DNA of 64,000 nucleotides from assembly GCF_016653295.1 (NCBI RefSeq), contig NZ_NHSF01000008.1:22528-86527 (forward strand), in the 5' to 3' direction. Both the position numbers and the translations under genes were made by a program. Numbering within the stretch: position 1 is the stretch's first letter; each line of letters opens with the position of its first letter. This DNA is from Halochromatium salexigens. Its GTDB lineage: Bacteria; Pseudomonadota; Gammaproteobacteria; Chromatiales; Chromatiaceae. Below are positions 41,788-50,752 of this stretch, piece by piece. The notes beneath the pieces were generated by a model. It had not been told where the DNA came from and searched no databases. It saw nothing but the letters and a program-made list of their open reading frames with translations.

Positions 41788-41921
41788 GGTCGACGCCTCG
41801 TCGAGTCGGGGTTGTGACGGAACAGTGTATACGCCAGCGAGGCGCGCTGATAGCGCCGTAATCAATGGGGACAGACTCCTTGATCAGGCCACTCGATCAG
41901 GTCACTTGATCGGACCGGCGC

Positions 41922-42782
41922 TCAGGTTGCCCAGATGCGGGGCGCGGATGCTTCCAGACCGAGCAGGCGTGGCCGCAAGCCTTGCCAGAGGGCACGAAAC
42001 TGAAGCAAGACCGGTTCCACCTTCGGCGCGAGCGCACGCACAACGAGCAGATCATCGAGCAAGGTCAGGCCGAGCGCCAAGCCCGGCACGGCTGGCACCA
42101 GTGCACGCGCGACCTGCAGATCCCCGGCCGTGGCGCCGGTCGCGACCAGGGTGGCGCTGATCGGCTGTCCGCGCAGGCCGCTTGGCCCATCCAGGCCTTT
42201 CGTGGAAGGCTCGCCCTCCAGGTCCAGGCCCATGTCCAAGCGCAGGCGTTCGCTCAGCAACGGGCGCCCTTCCCGCTCGAGCCGCAGCCCCAAGCTGGCG
42301 CGGCCCTGATCGAAGCGCTCGCCGATCGCCGGCCGGCCGAGACTGAGGATCTCCCAGCCGATGAAACGCGCCGCGCCGCTGAGCACGACCTGTGTCTGCA
42401 GATCGAGACGCGCGCCCGGGAACAGGATCGCCTCCGGCGGCAGCCATTCCAGCACCCCGCCGTCGGCCACCTCGAAGCGCTGCCGTTGCCGCGCCAAGGC
42501 GCCGGCGCTGCGGTAGAACTTGGCCGCACCGGGCGCTGTCAGCAGCGCATGCGCGCCAGCGGCGACCCGCGCCTCGATGTGCAGTCGATCGCCACCGACC
42601 ACTCCGCCCGGGGGATGCAGCAGATACAGATGGCAAGGCGCGCCCTCGGGATAGAAACCGCGTTGCACCGTCAACGGACCTTGCTGCTGTTTTTGCGCCA
42701 AAACGGTGCGTTGAGCGCGCGCCTCGAACCGCAACGCGAGGCGCGCGCTCCAGCCCGCGGCGGGCGGCACCGATGGCGGCAT
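41922..42782 (-). CDS. ureD: Urease accessory protein UreD
   Basis: UreD is a scaffold for UreF and UreG on the urease apoenzyme. The 286-residue protein has GWSARLALRFEARAQRTVLAQ, YLLHPPGGVVGGDRLHIEARV, TAPGAAKFYRS and WLPPEAILFPGARLDLQTQV, the family blocks in order. It is intact. Its start overlaps the urtE stop by one base and ureA follows after 134 bases. Confidence 0.95.
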   Translation of the reverse strand: MPPSVPPAAGWSARLALRFEARAQRTVLAQKQQQGPLTVQRGFYPEGAPCHLYLLHPPGGVVGGDRLHIEARVAAGAHALLTAPGAAKFYRSAGALARQRQRFEVADGGVLEWLPPEAILFPGARLDLQTQVVLSGAARFIGWEILSLGRPAIGERFDQGRASLGLRLEREGRPLLSERLRLDMGLDLEGEPSTKGLDGPSGLRGQPISATLVATGATAGDLQVARALVPAVPGLALGLTLLDDLLVVRALAPKVEPVLLQFRALWQGLRPRLLGLEASAPRIWAT

Positions 42783-43483
42783 CAGACCGTCAGATATTCG
42801 CGCACGAGGTCATCGCCCAGCTCGGTCATCGCGCCCTCCGCCTTGAGCCGGCCGCGGTCGAGGATCGCGAAGCGGTCGCCGACCCGGCGCGCGAACGGCA
42901 GCTTCTGCTCGACCAGGATCACGGTCAGCCCGAGCTGATCCATCAAGCGCCGGATGATGTCGCCGATCTCGTGCACGATATTTGGCTGAATGCCCTCGGT
43001 CGGCTCGTCCAGGATCAGCAGCGTCGGATCGATCACCAGGGCGCGAGCGATCGCCAACTGCTGCTGCTGACCACCGGAGAGATCGCCGCCACGCCGCGCG
43101 CGCATCTCATCGAGCACCGGAAACAGCTCGAAGATGACCTCCGGGAGCTGGCGCCGGCGATCGGCCCGCGCCGGCAGTCCGATGCGCAGGTTCTCCTCCA
43201 CCGTCAGCAGCGGAAAGATCTGACGCCCCTGCGGCACATAACCGATGCCGAGGCCGGCGCGGCGCTCGGCCGGCAGGCGCGCGAGGTCATGGCCCTGGAA
43301 TCGCAGCGCGCCGGTGTGCAGGGGCAACAGTCCCATGATGCACTCCATCAGCGTGGTCTTGCCGACGCCATTACGGCCCATCACACAGGTGCACTCGCCT
43401 GCGGGGATGGTCATCGACAGATCCCAGAGGGTGTGGCTCTCGCCGTAGAACTGTTTGAGCGATTCGATCTGTAACATCGGCAT
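42782..43483 (-). CDS. urtE: Urea ABC transporter ATP-binding subunit UrtE
   Basis: UrtE is one of two ATPases of the UrtABCDE high-affinity urea importer. The 233-residue protein has Walker A GRNGVGKTTLMECIMG, the signature LSGGQQQQLAIARAL, Walker B LLILDEPTEGIQP, and the branched-chain-amino-acid transporter-like LivF pattern. UrtABCD are not present upstream; the neighbour is an unrelated ABC-F gene. So this may be an orphan subunit or the other genes may be elsewhere. Confidence 0.92.
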   Translation of the reverse strand: MPMLQIESLKQFYGESHTLWDLSMTIPAGECTCVMGRNGVGKTTLMECIMGLLPLHTGALRFQGHDLARLPAERRAGLGIGYVPQGRQIFPLLTVEENLRIGLPARADRRRQLPEVIFELFPVLDEMRARRGGDLSGGQQQQLAIARALVIDPTLLILDEPTEGIQPNIVHEIGDIIRRLMDQLGLTVILVEQKLPFARRVGDRFAILDRGRLKAEGAMTELGDDLVREYLTV

Positions 43484-43494
43484 GCGCCCTTGTC

Positions 43495-45486
43495 TTAGTG
43501 TCCGAGTGCCTGCTGGGCGGCCTCGAGGGCCTCCCAGCGTTCATAACAGCCCGCCAGCGCCGTCTCGACCTCGGCCAGTCGGCTCTGGGTCTCGGTGACG
43601 TTCTCCGCCGGTCCTTGATAGAGCATGGGATCGCCGAGCCGGGCGTGTAGCTGTTCGACCTCGTTCTCGAGGGCCTCGATCTGCTGTGGCAACTGCTCGA
43701 GCGCGCGTTGATCCTTGTAGCTGAGCTTGCCCGGCGACTTGCCTCGGCCCGTGGATGCCCGCCCCACCGAGTCTCGCCCTGCCGAGTCGCGTCCCGCCGA
43801 GGCTTGCACAGCTTCGCTGTCGCGGCCCTTGCGCTTGGGCTCCGTGGCACTCTGCCACGCCTGCCCCTTGGCGTCTCGCTGGCGCTGCCAATCCGAGTAG
43901 CCGCCGACGTACTCCTGTACCCAGCCGTCGCCCTCGAGCACCAGACTGGAGGTGACCACGTTATCGAGCAGATCGCGGTCATGGCTGACCAAGAGCAGCG
44001 TGCCGTCGAACGCATTCAACAGCTCCTCAAGCAGATCCAGGGTTTCGGCGTCCAGATCATTGGTCGGCTCGTCGAGCACCAGCAGATTGGCCGGCTGGGT
44101 GAACAGCTTGGCTAGCAGCAGCCGGTTACGCTCACCGCCCGAGAGCGCCGAGACGGGTTGCTGGGCACGCTCCGGCGCGAACAGGAAATCCTTGAGATAG
44201 GACAGCACATGCAGGCTACGCCCACCGACCTCGACCTTATCGCTGCCGCCGGCGACGTTATCGCGCACACTGCGGTTGGGGTCGAGCTGGGCGCGGAGTT
44301 GATCGAAATAGGCGACCTTGAGGTTGGTGCCGAGCCGGATCTGACCCGCGTCCGGCTGCAGTTGACCCAGCAGCAGCTTGAGCAGCGTCGACTTGCCGGC
44401 GCCATTGGGACCGATGATCCCGACCCGATCACCGCGCAGGATCAGGGTGTCGAGAGCCTGGATGGTCGGCGCCGCGCCCGCCTCTGGCTGATAGGCGAAG
44501 GTCACGCCCTGGGCCTCGACCACCAGCTTGCCGCTGCGCTCGCCGCTGTCGACGCTCAGGCGCGCCTGCCCGAGCCCCTCGCGCCGGGCGCGACGCTCCT
44601 CGCGCATCGCCTGCAAGGCTCGCACCCGCCCCTCGTTGCGGGTGCGCCGGGCCTTGATGCCTTGGCGAATCCAGACCTCTTCCTCGGCGAGGCGCTTGTC
44701 GAAGCGCTCGCGCTCCTTGGCCTCGGCATGCAGGCGCTCCTCGCGCCGGCGCAGATAGTTGTCGTAATCACCAGGCCAATCGGTGAGCTGGCCGCGATCG
44801 AGCTCGAGGATGCGGGTGGCCAGGTTGCGCAGGAAACGCCGGTCATGGGTGATGAACAACAGCGAGCCCTGGAAACCGAGCATCAGCTCCTCGAGCCACT
44901 CGATGGTCTCGATATCCAGATGGTTGGTCGGCTCGTCGAGCAGCAGCAGATCCGGCTCGCTGATCAGCGCCCGTGCCAGCATCACCCGCCGCCGCAGCCC
45001 GCCGGAGAGGGTCGCGTAGACCGCCTCGCCATCCAGACCGAGCCGTGAGATCACCCGCTCGGCGCGTTGCTCGATCTCCCAGCCGTTGCCGGCCTCAAGG
45101 CGCTGTTGCACGGTCGCCAGCCGCGCCAGATCGCGTTCCGAGGCGGCGGCACCGGCCTGGGCCAAGCCATGACTAAGATGGTGATACTCGGCAACCAGCG
45201 TACCCAGCTCGCCAAGCCCTTCGGCGACCACGTCCAAGACCCGATGCGCATCGCCGAGCGGCGCCTCCTGCGCCAACCGCGCCACACGCAGTCCATCGGC
45301 GCGCCAGAGCGCGCCGGCATCGGGCTGGATCTCGCCATCGATGAGCTTGAGCAAGGTGCTCTTGCCGGTCCCATTGCGCCCGATGAGGCAAACACGCTCG
45401 GCCGGATCGATCTCGAGATCGATCCCATCGAGCAGCGGCGGATGGCCATAGGAGAGCGAGACGGCGCGCAGCGAGAGCAGGGGCAT
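43495..45486 (-). CDS. uup: ABC-F family ATPase, Uup-like
   Basis: ABC-F proteins are cytoplasmic tandem ATPases acting on ribosomes or DNA structures. The 663-residue protein has two ABC modules: GRNGTGKSTLLKLIDG with LLLDEPTNHLDIETIEWL, and GPNGAGKSTLLKLLLG with LVLDEPTNDLDAETLDLLEEL. A linker rich in Gly-Arg-Asp-Ser repeats (SAGRDSAGRDSVGRASTGRG) precedes a C-terminal coiled coil (YKDQRALEQLPQQIEALENEVE), the Uup hallmark. It ends 12 bases before urtE. Confidence 0.92.
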   Translation of the reverse strand: MPLLSLRAVSLSYGHPPLLDGIDLEIDPAERVCLIGRNGTGKSTLLKLIDGEIQPDAGALWRADGLRVARLAQEAPLGDAHRVLDVVAEGLGELGTLVAEYHHLSHGLAQAGAAASERDLARLATVQQRLEAGNGWEIEQRAERVISRLGLDGEAVYATLSGGLRRRVMLARALISEPDLLLLDEPTNHLDIETIEWLEELMLGFQGSLLFITHDRRFLRNLATRILELDRGQLTDWPGDYDNYLRRREERLHAEAKERERFDKRLAEEEVWIRQGIKARRTRNEGRVRALQAMREERRARREGLGQARLSVDSGERSGKLVVEAQGVTFAYQPEAGAAPTIQALDTLILRGDRVGIIGPNGAGKSTLLKLLLGQLQPDAGQIRLGTNLKVAYFDQLRAQLDPNRSVRDNVAGGSDKVEVGGRSLHVLSYLKDFLFAPERAQQPVSALSGGERNRLLLAKLFTQPANLLVLDEPTNDLDAETLDLLEELLNAFDGTLLLVSHDRDLLDNVVTSSLVLEGDGWVQEYVGGYSDWQRQRDAKGQAWQSATEPKRKGRDSEAVQASAGRDSAGRDSVGRASTGRGKSPGKLSYKDQRALEQLPQQIEALENEVEQLHARLGDPMLYQGPAENVTETQSRLAEVETALAGCYERWEALEAAQQALGH

Positions 45487-45692
45487 AAGGCAGATTGGCC
45501 GGTGTCGGCCGATGGTCGATGATGTCGGTGAGCATTGAAGTGCGCATCATACTGCGCGCATCGCTTCAATGTCCGGAGATGTCAGCCCACCAACGCAAGC
45601 CCACCCATGCAAGCAAGCCATTGTGCAGCGAAAAATTCCTGTACACTGCTATCTTATCCGTCATTGACACCGCGCTGCATAGATCAAGAGGC

Positions 45693-46400
45693 ATGGTCAA
45701 ATCCGTGACATTGCGTGAGGCTTGGGCCGGCGAGGCCGATTGCCGGAATTGCGCGTTGCGTACAACGGTGCTGTTTGCTGGACTCACCGAGCAAGACTTC
45801 GATCGCATCCACGAGCCGATCGATCAGTTCGACCTCAAGCCCGGCACCCCGCTGTACCAGGCCGGCGAGGTCGGTGACTATATGTTCACCGTGCGCAGCG
45901 GCTCGCTCAAGCTCGTCCAATACCTGCCGGACGGCAGCCAGCGCATCGTGCGCATCGCGCGCGGCACCGACGTGCTCGGGCTCGAAGCCCTGCTCGGCAA
46001 CGCCTATCAGCACGACGCCGTTGCGCTCTCGCCAAGCGAGGTGTGTCGGTTCCCGACGCGCGTGGTGAAGGCCCTCAGCAAGGACAACCCAAGCCTGCAT
46101 GAGGAACTCATGCAACGCTGGCAACGCGCGCTCACCGAGGCCGATGCCTGGCTGACCGAACTCTCGACCGGCTCGGCGCGCCAGCGCGTCGCGCGCCTGC
46201 TGCTGCGCCTGGTCCGCGATCGCGAATCGAGCGAGTGCCAGCTCTTCGGGCGCGAGGACATGGGCGCCATGCTCGGTATCACCACCGAGACGGCCAGCCG
46301 CACCATCGCTGGCTTCAAGCGCGAGAGCCTGATCGTCGAGTCACGGCCGAATCGGTTCCTGCTCGATATCCCCAATCTCACACGTATCGCCGAGGATTGA
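45693..46400 (+). CDS. Crp/Fnr family transcriptional regulator (FNR-like)
   Basis: The protein has a cyclic-nucleotide-binding-like sensor domain and a C-terminal winged helix. The ATG at 45693 gives 235 residues. The N-terminus has CRNC (C17, C20) and a Cys in EVCRFP (C118), matching three of the four cluster cysteines of E. coli FNR, but the one equivalent to C29 is Val and there is no C16. The HTH is EDMGAMLGITTETASRTIAGFKRE, very like FNR (GLTVETISRLLGRFQK type). It lies upstream of a cydABX cluster, so it may control oxygen-limited respiration. Oxygen, NO or redox sensing are all possible. Confidence 0.9.
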   Translation: MVKSVTLREAWAGEADCRNCALRTTVLFAGLTEQDFDRIHEPIDQFDLKPGTPLYQAGEVGDYMFTVRSGSLKLVQYLPDGSQRIVRIARGTDVLGLEALLGNAYQHDAVALSPSEVCRFPTRVVKALSKDNPSLHEELMQRWQRALTEADAWLTELSTGSARQRVARLLLRLVRDRESSECQLFGREDMGAMLGITTETASRTIAGFKRESLIVESRPNRFLLDIPNLTRIAED

Positions 46401-46654
46401 CGCCGCTAGCTAGCCACCACGCTGGCCGCACTTACATGCGTGGCTCGCCCGAGCGCGCGGTTTGCCTCGAACGCGGCCGATTGACAGCTTTCAATGTTGC
46501 CCCAACCCCCAACGACTTAAGCTTTGTTGATCACGAGTAGGGTCTACCAGCCTGTCCGAGACCGTTCAACCCGTCTCGAGCCCCGGATTCGTCTCTGTGT
46601 TCCTCATCCGCAACGCCTGCCGGCCGGTTGCCCGAGCCAGTGAAGCACATCGCC

Positions 46655-47089
46655 ATGAAGCAAACCCTGCTCAACGAACGTTATCCGCTCTTCGTTCTCA
46701 GGCTCGATCGCGACGAAACCGATTACCAGAGTGTCGATGCGATCTGCAACTATTTTCGCGGCTGTATCGAGGCACATCGCTGCGGCCAGTTCATCGCCGT
46801 CTTCGATCATTACGCGCATACCTGCAGCCTGCCGGATGGCGCCGTGGAGAGCGACATCCGCGCGGCCAAGAACGTCCTGTTCTGCTTTGGCCTGACGCTG
46901 CCCAGTGCCGAGATCCTCGGTCTGCGGCCGCGCTCGATCGGCGTCGCCGAACTCGATCATCAGTTCGTGATCAGCTTCATGGAGGCGCCCATGCCGCTTG
47001 CCAATGCCGCGATGGAAGATTGGGCACTCGGACTGCGCCAAACCGATGCCGAGCCCGAGAATGGCAGGCCGCACACCGCACTGATCTAG
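46655..47089 (+). CDS. Conserved protein, DUF6858-like
   Basis: The ATG at 46655 gives MKQTLLNERYPLFVLRLDRD, resembling DUF6858 proteins of sulfur- and hydrogen-oxidising bacteria; I am moderately sure. The 144-residue soluble protein has CNYFRGCIEAHRCGQFIAVFDHYAHTCSL and RAAKNVLFCFGLTLPSAEILGLRPRSIGV, with four scattered cysteines and His in FDHYAHT. No catalytic motif is known. It precedes the NifX-like gene by 90 bases and cydA by some 540 bases, on the same strand. A neighbouring role in cofactor or redox handling is inferred only from context. Confidence 0.7.
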   Translation: MKQTLLNERYPLFVLRLDRDETDYQSVDAICNYFRGCIEAHRCGQFIAVFDHYAHTCSLPDGAVESDIRAAKNVLFCFGLTLPSAEILGLRPRSIGVAELDHQFVISFMEAPMPLANAAMEDWALGLRQTDAEPENGRPHTALI

Positions 47090-47179
47090 TGCGCACACGC
47101 AACCATCGTTGGTTGCACATTGATTGCAGGAGGTGTCATCCACACCTCTTGGGCTGCAAGAACCAGAGAATCTCGACCG

Positions 47180-47533
47180 ATGCGTATCGCCGTCACCAGC
47201 CAGAATTTCAAGACCATCACCGGTCACGCCGGCAAGAGCCGCCGCTTCCTGATCTACGATCTCGAGCCCGGCGGCGAGCCGCTCGAGGTCGAGCGGCTCG
47301 ACTTGCCAAAGGACCGCTCGCTGCACGAATATCACGGCCCAGATCATCCGCTCTATCAGCGCCAGCTCACCGCCATCTTGACCGGCGGGGCCGGGCGCCC
47401 CTTCGTCGAGCGCATGGGCCGGGAGGGCATCGAGGTCATCACCACCGGTGAAACCGACATCGCCGCCGCGCTGAAGGCGCTCGCCGAGGGCGAGGCCCTG
47501 CCACCCGCCGCGCCGCATGAGCACGAGCACTGA
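47180..47533 (+). CDS. NifX-like dinitrogenase iron-molybdenum cofactor-binding protein
   Basis: The ATG at 47180 gives 117 residues starting MRIAVTSQNFKTITGHAGKSRRFLI, which is the start of the NifX/NifB C-terminal-like fold. It has a middle part LTGGAGRPFVERMGREGIEVITTGETDIAAAL and a His-rich end PHEHEH. Such small proteins bind iron-molybdenum or other metal clusters, but no nif genes are present. The neighbours are a DUF6858-like gene and cydABX. Confidence 0.85.
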   Translation: MRIAVTSQNFKTITGHAGKSRRFLIYDLEPGGEPLEVERLDLPKDRSLHEYHGPDHPLYQRQLTAILTGGAGRPFVERMGREGIEVITTGETDIAAALKALAEGEALPPAAPHEHEH

Positions 47534-47629
47534 CTGTTGGATGATGGCACGGGTGGATGCTGACCTGCGCACGGGCGCCAGCATCTGAAATGCGTTCAAG
47601 CTGCTTCAAGCTGCCTCGGGATCTGAACG

Positions 47630-49258
47630 ATGCTAGATAGCGCAATGGTCGAACTCTCGCGGTGGCAATTCGCCATCACCGCGATGTATCACTTCCTCTT
47701 CGTCCCGCTGACCCTCGGGCTCAGCTGGATGCTGGTGATCATGGAAAGCGTCTACGTGATGACGGGGCGCACCATCTATCGGGACATGACCAAGTTCTGG
47801 GGCAAGTTGTTCGGCATCAACTTCGCGCTCGGGGTCACCACCGGCCTGACCATGGAGTTCCAATTCGGCACCAACTGGGCCTACTACTCCCATTACGTCG
47901 GCGATGTCTTCGGCGCACCGCTAGCGATCGAAGGCCTGATGGCCTTCTTCCTCGAGTCGACCTTCATCGGCCTGTTCTTCCTCGGCTGGGAGCGCCTGAC
48001 CAAGCGCCAGCATCTGGCCGTGACCTTCCTCACCGCCGTCGGCTCCAACCTCTCGGCGATGTGGATCCTGATCGCCAACGGCTGGATGCAATACCCGGTC
48101 GGTGCCGAGTTCAGCTTCGAGACCATGCGCATGGAGATGGTCAGCTTCTCCGAGGTGCTGTTCAACCCGGTCGCGCAGGTCAAGTTCGTGCATACCGTGG
48201 CCGCCGGGTATGTCACCGCAGTGATGTTCGTCGCCGGCATCAGCGCCTACTACATGCTCAAGGGCCGTGATCTCGCGTTCGCCAAGCGCTCGTTCTCGGT
48301 GGCGATGGGCTTTGGTCTGGCGTCGATCCTGTCGGTGATCCTGCTCGGCGATGAATCCGGCTACGAGGTCGGCGATGTGCAGAAGGTCAAGCTCGCCGCG
48401 ATCGAGGCCGAATGGCACACCGAACCCGCACCCGCGCCGTTCACGGTCTACGGTCGCCCCAGCAACGCGGACGAGGAGACCCATGACGCGATCAAGATCC
48501 CCTGGCTGATGGGTCTGATCGCGACCCGCTCGCTTGATCAGGAAGTCACCGGCCTCAAGGATCTGATGCGCGAGCATGAGATCCGCATCCGCTCCGGTAT
48601 GATCGCCTACGAATACCTGCAGCGGCTGCGCAACGATCAGGACACCGAAGGCAATCGCGCCATGTTCAAGGACCACATGGATGATCTCGGTTACGGGCTG
48701 CTACTCAAACGCTACGTCGATAACCCGGCCGAGGCCACCGAGGCGCAGATCCAGATGGCGGTGAAGGACTCGATTCCCGAGGTCGCGCCACTGTTCTGGG
48801 CCTTCCGCATCATGGTTGGTGCTGGTGTCTGGATGCTGTTATTGATCGTGCTCGGCTTCTACTACAACGCCAAGCGCCAGATCCAGGACAAGCGCTGGCT
48901 GCTGCGTGCCTTTCTCTACAGCATCCCGGTGCCCTGGATCGCGGTCGAGACCGGCTGGTTCGTCGCCGAATTCGGCCGCCAGCCTTGGGCCATCGGCGAG
49001 GTGCTGCCGACCTCGGTCGCGGCCTCGAGCCTGAGCGCCAATGATCTGCTCATCAGCCTAAGCGCCTTTGTCCTCTTCTATACAGCACTGTTCATCATCG
49101 AGATGTCCCTGATGTTCAAGTTTGGCCGTCAGGGGCCAAGCTCGCTGCACACTGGCAAGTATTACTTTGAGAAACAGCAGACGCCGCAGAGCGATGCGAC
49201 CGGCGGTGGACCGCCCTCGGCCTCCGCGCCTGCAAGCCAGCATCGAGGAGAAGGCTGA
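47630..49258 (+). CDS. cydA: Cytochrome bd ubiquinol oxidase subunit I
   Basis: CydA carries hemes b558, b595 and d and oxidises quinol with oxygen at high affinity. The 542-residue protein begins [24 protein letters not shown], as in E. coli. It contains the heme-ligand His in [23 protein letters not shown], and a long E. coli-type quinol-loop ([22 protein letters not shown] and following about 100 residues), so it is the L-type subfamily. The Ser/Ala/Gly-rich end is variable. cydB starts at the last base of its stop codon. Confidence 0.97.
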   Translation: MLDSAMVELSRWQFAITAMYHFLFVPLTLGLSWMLVIMESVYVMTGRTIYRDMTKFWGKLFGINFALGVTTGLTMEFQFGTNWAYYSHYVGDVFGAPLAIEGLMAFFLESTFIGLFFLGWERLTKRQHLAVTFLTAVGSNLSAMWILIANGWMQYPVGAEFSFETMRMEMVSFSEVLFNPVAQVKFVHTVAAGYVTAVMFVAGISAYYMLKGRDLAFAKRSFSVAMGFGLASILSVILLGDESGYEVGDVQKVKLAAIEAEWHTEPAPAPFTVYGRPSNADEETHDAIKIPWLMGLIATRSLDQEVTGLKDLMREHEIRIRSGMIAYEYLQRLRNDQDTEGNRAMFKDHMDDLGYGLLLKRYVDNPAEATEAQIQMAVKDSIPEVAPLFWAFRIMVGAGVWMLLLIVLGFYYNAKRQIQDKRWLLRAFLYSIPVPWIAVETGWFVAEFGRQPWAIGEVLPTSVAASSLSANDLLISLSAFVLFYTALFIIEMSLMFKFGRQGPSSLHTGKYYFEKQQTPQSDATGGGPPSASAPASQHRGEG

Positions 49259-50400
49259 TGATCATCGACTACGAAGTGCTCAAACTGATTTGGTGGCTGC
49301 TGGTCGGCGTGCTCTTCATCGGCTTCGCGGTCACCGATGGCATGGACATGGGCGTCGGCACCCTGTTGCCCTTCCTCGGCAAGGGTGATGATGAGCGCCG
49401 GGTGATTATCAACACCGTCGGCCCGCACTGGGACGGCAATCAGGTCTGGCTGATCACCGCCGGTGGGGCCATCTTCGCGGCCTGGCCGCTGGTCTATGCT
49501 ACCGCCTTCAGCGGTTTCTACTTCGCCATGTTGCTGGCGCTGTTCGCGCTCTTCTTCCGCCCGGTCGGCTTCGACTACCGCAGCAAGATCCAGGACAAGC
49601 GCTGGCGCAGCGCCTGGGATTGGGGCCTGTTCATCGGCGGCGCGGTGCCGGCGCTGGTGTTCGGCATCGCCTTCGGCAACCTGTTGCAGGGCGTGCCCTT
49701 CCACCTCGATGAGCTGCTACGGCCCTACTACAGTGGAAACTTCTTCGGTCTGCTCAATCCGTTCGCGCTGCTCGCCGGGCTGATCAGCCTCGGCATGCTG
49801 ACCATGCATGGGGCGATCTGGCTGCAACTGCGCACCGGCGAGCCGATCGCCTCGCGCGCCAAACACTGGGCAAGGATCATCGGACTTGCGACCATCGCCG
49901 CGTTCGCCCTCGCCGGGCTGGATCTGATCCTCTTCGTCGATGGCTTCAAGGTGGTGAGCATGCCGGCGCTGGATGCGATCTCCAATCCGCTGACCAAGGA
50001 GGTCGTGGTCGATCCCTACGGCTGGCTGACCAACTACCGCCTGTATCCCTGGACCTTGCTGTTCCCGATCCTGGGCTTCGCCGGGCTCGGGTTCGCGGTC
50101 TCGCTGTCGATGCGCGACCGGGCCGGGCTGGGGTTGGTCATGAGCAGTCTGGGCATCACCGGCATCATCATGACCGCCGGCGCCGCGATGTTTCCCTTCA
50201 TCATGCCCTCGAGCACCAACCCCAACAGCAGCCTGACCGCCTGGGATGCGACGTCGAGCCATCTGACGCTGACGGTGATGTTTTGGGCGGCGGTGATCTT
50301 CATCCCGCTGATCCTCGCCTACACGACCTGGACCTACACTAAGATGTGGCGTCGGATCACGGTCGAGGAGATCCGCGAGCAAGACACGCTGGCGTACTAG
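49258..50400 (+). CDS. cydB: Cytochrome bd ubiquinol oxidase subunit II
   Basis: CydB is the partner of CydA and holds the structural core. The 380-residue protein has about eight helices, family blocks FAVTDGMDMGVGTLLPFLGKGDDERRV, VGPHWDGNQVWLITAGGAIFAAWPLVYA, and WDATSSHLTLTVMFWAAVIFIPLIL. Length is normal. The TGATG arrangement couples it to cydA. The 115-base gap downstream leads to cydX. Confidence 0.97.
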   Translation: MIIDYEVLKLIWWLLVGVLFIGFAVTDGMDMGVGTLLPFLGKGDDERRVIINTVGPHWDGNQVWLITAGGAIFAAWPLVYATAFSGFYFAMLLALFALFFRPVGFDYRSKIQDKRWRSAWDWGLFIGGAVPALVFGIAFGNLLQGVPFHLDELLRPYYSGNFFGLLNPFALLAGLISLGMLTMHGAIWLQLRTGEPIASRAKHWARIIGLATIAAFALAGLDLILFVDGFKVVSMPALDAISNPLTKEVVVDPYGWLTNYRLYPWTLLFPILGFAGLGFAVSLSMRDRAGLGLVMSSLGITGIIMTAGAAMFPFIMPSSTNPNSSLTAWDATSSHLTLTVMFWAAVIFIPLILAYTTWTYTKMWRRITVEEIREQDTLAY

Positions 50401-50515
50401 GCCATCCAATACGAAGAGCGAGCGCCCATCGGATCGAGATTGTCCGGCAATCGCATCAGTCGGTTATCGCGGTGCTTCAGGGCCGCGGTGACGATCACCT
50501 TTAGAGGAGCGCATC

Positions 50516-50650
50516 ATGTGGTACTTCGCCTGGTTACTCGGCGTCCTGCTCGCGGTCGCCTTTGGCATCATCAATGTTATGTGGTACGAATCCGAGCAAT
50601 GCCTTGGTGACGCCGGAGATGATGACGAAAAAGACAATCTCTCGGCTTGA
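50516..50650 (+). CDS. cydX: Cytochrome bd small subunit CydX
   Basis: A 44-residue single-helix subunit that stabilises cytochrome bd. The sequence starts MWYFAWLLGVLLAVAFGIIN and continues VMWYESEQ, very close to E. coli CydX, then an acidic tail. AGAGGAG precedes the ATG by about 6 bases. It is too short for most gene finders but the match and position after cydB are convincing. Confidence 0.95.
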   Translation: MWYFAWLLGVLLAVAFGIINVMWYESEQCLGDAGDDDEKDNLSA

Positions 50651-50752
50651 CCTGGCCTGATCCAACAAGGGTTTGAAACCAAGACCAAAGGATTCATCAT
50701 TTCCCTGTACGCACGCCTGCAGTAGGCTAGGTCGTTTTCGATCAATCGATAT

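Noticed and set aside
46515-46535. Half FNR-like box TTGAT near 46520
   Set aside because: Only one half-site fits (TTGATCACGAGTAG); too weak to call a binding site.
46597-47451. 284-codon frame across the DUF6858-like and NifX-like genes
   Set aside because: Arg/His-rich composition of an out-of-frame shadow; the two shorter genes have good starts and family-like sequence.
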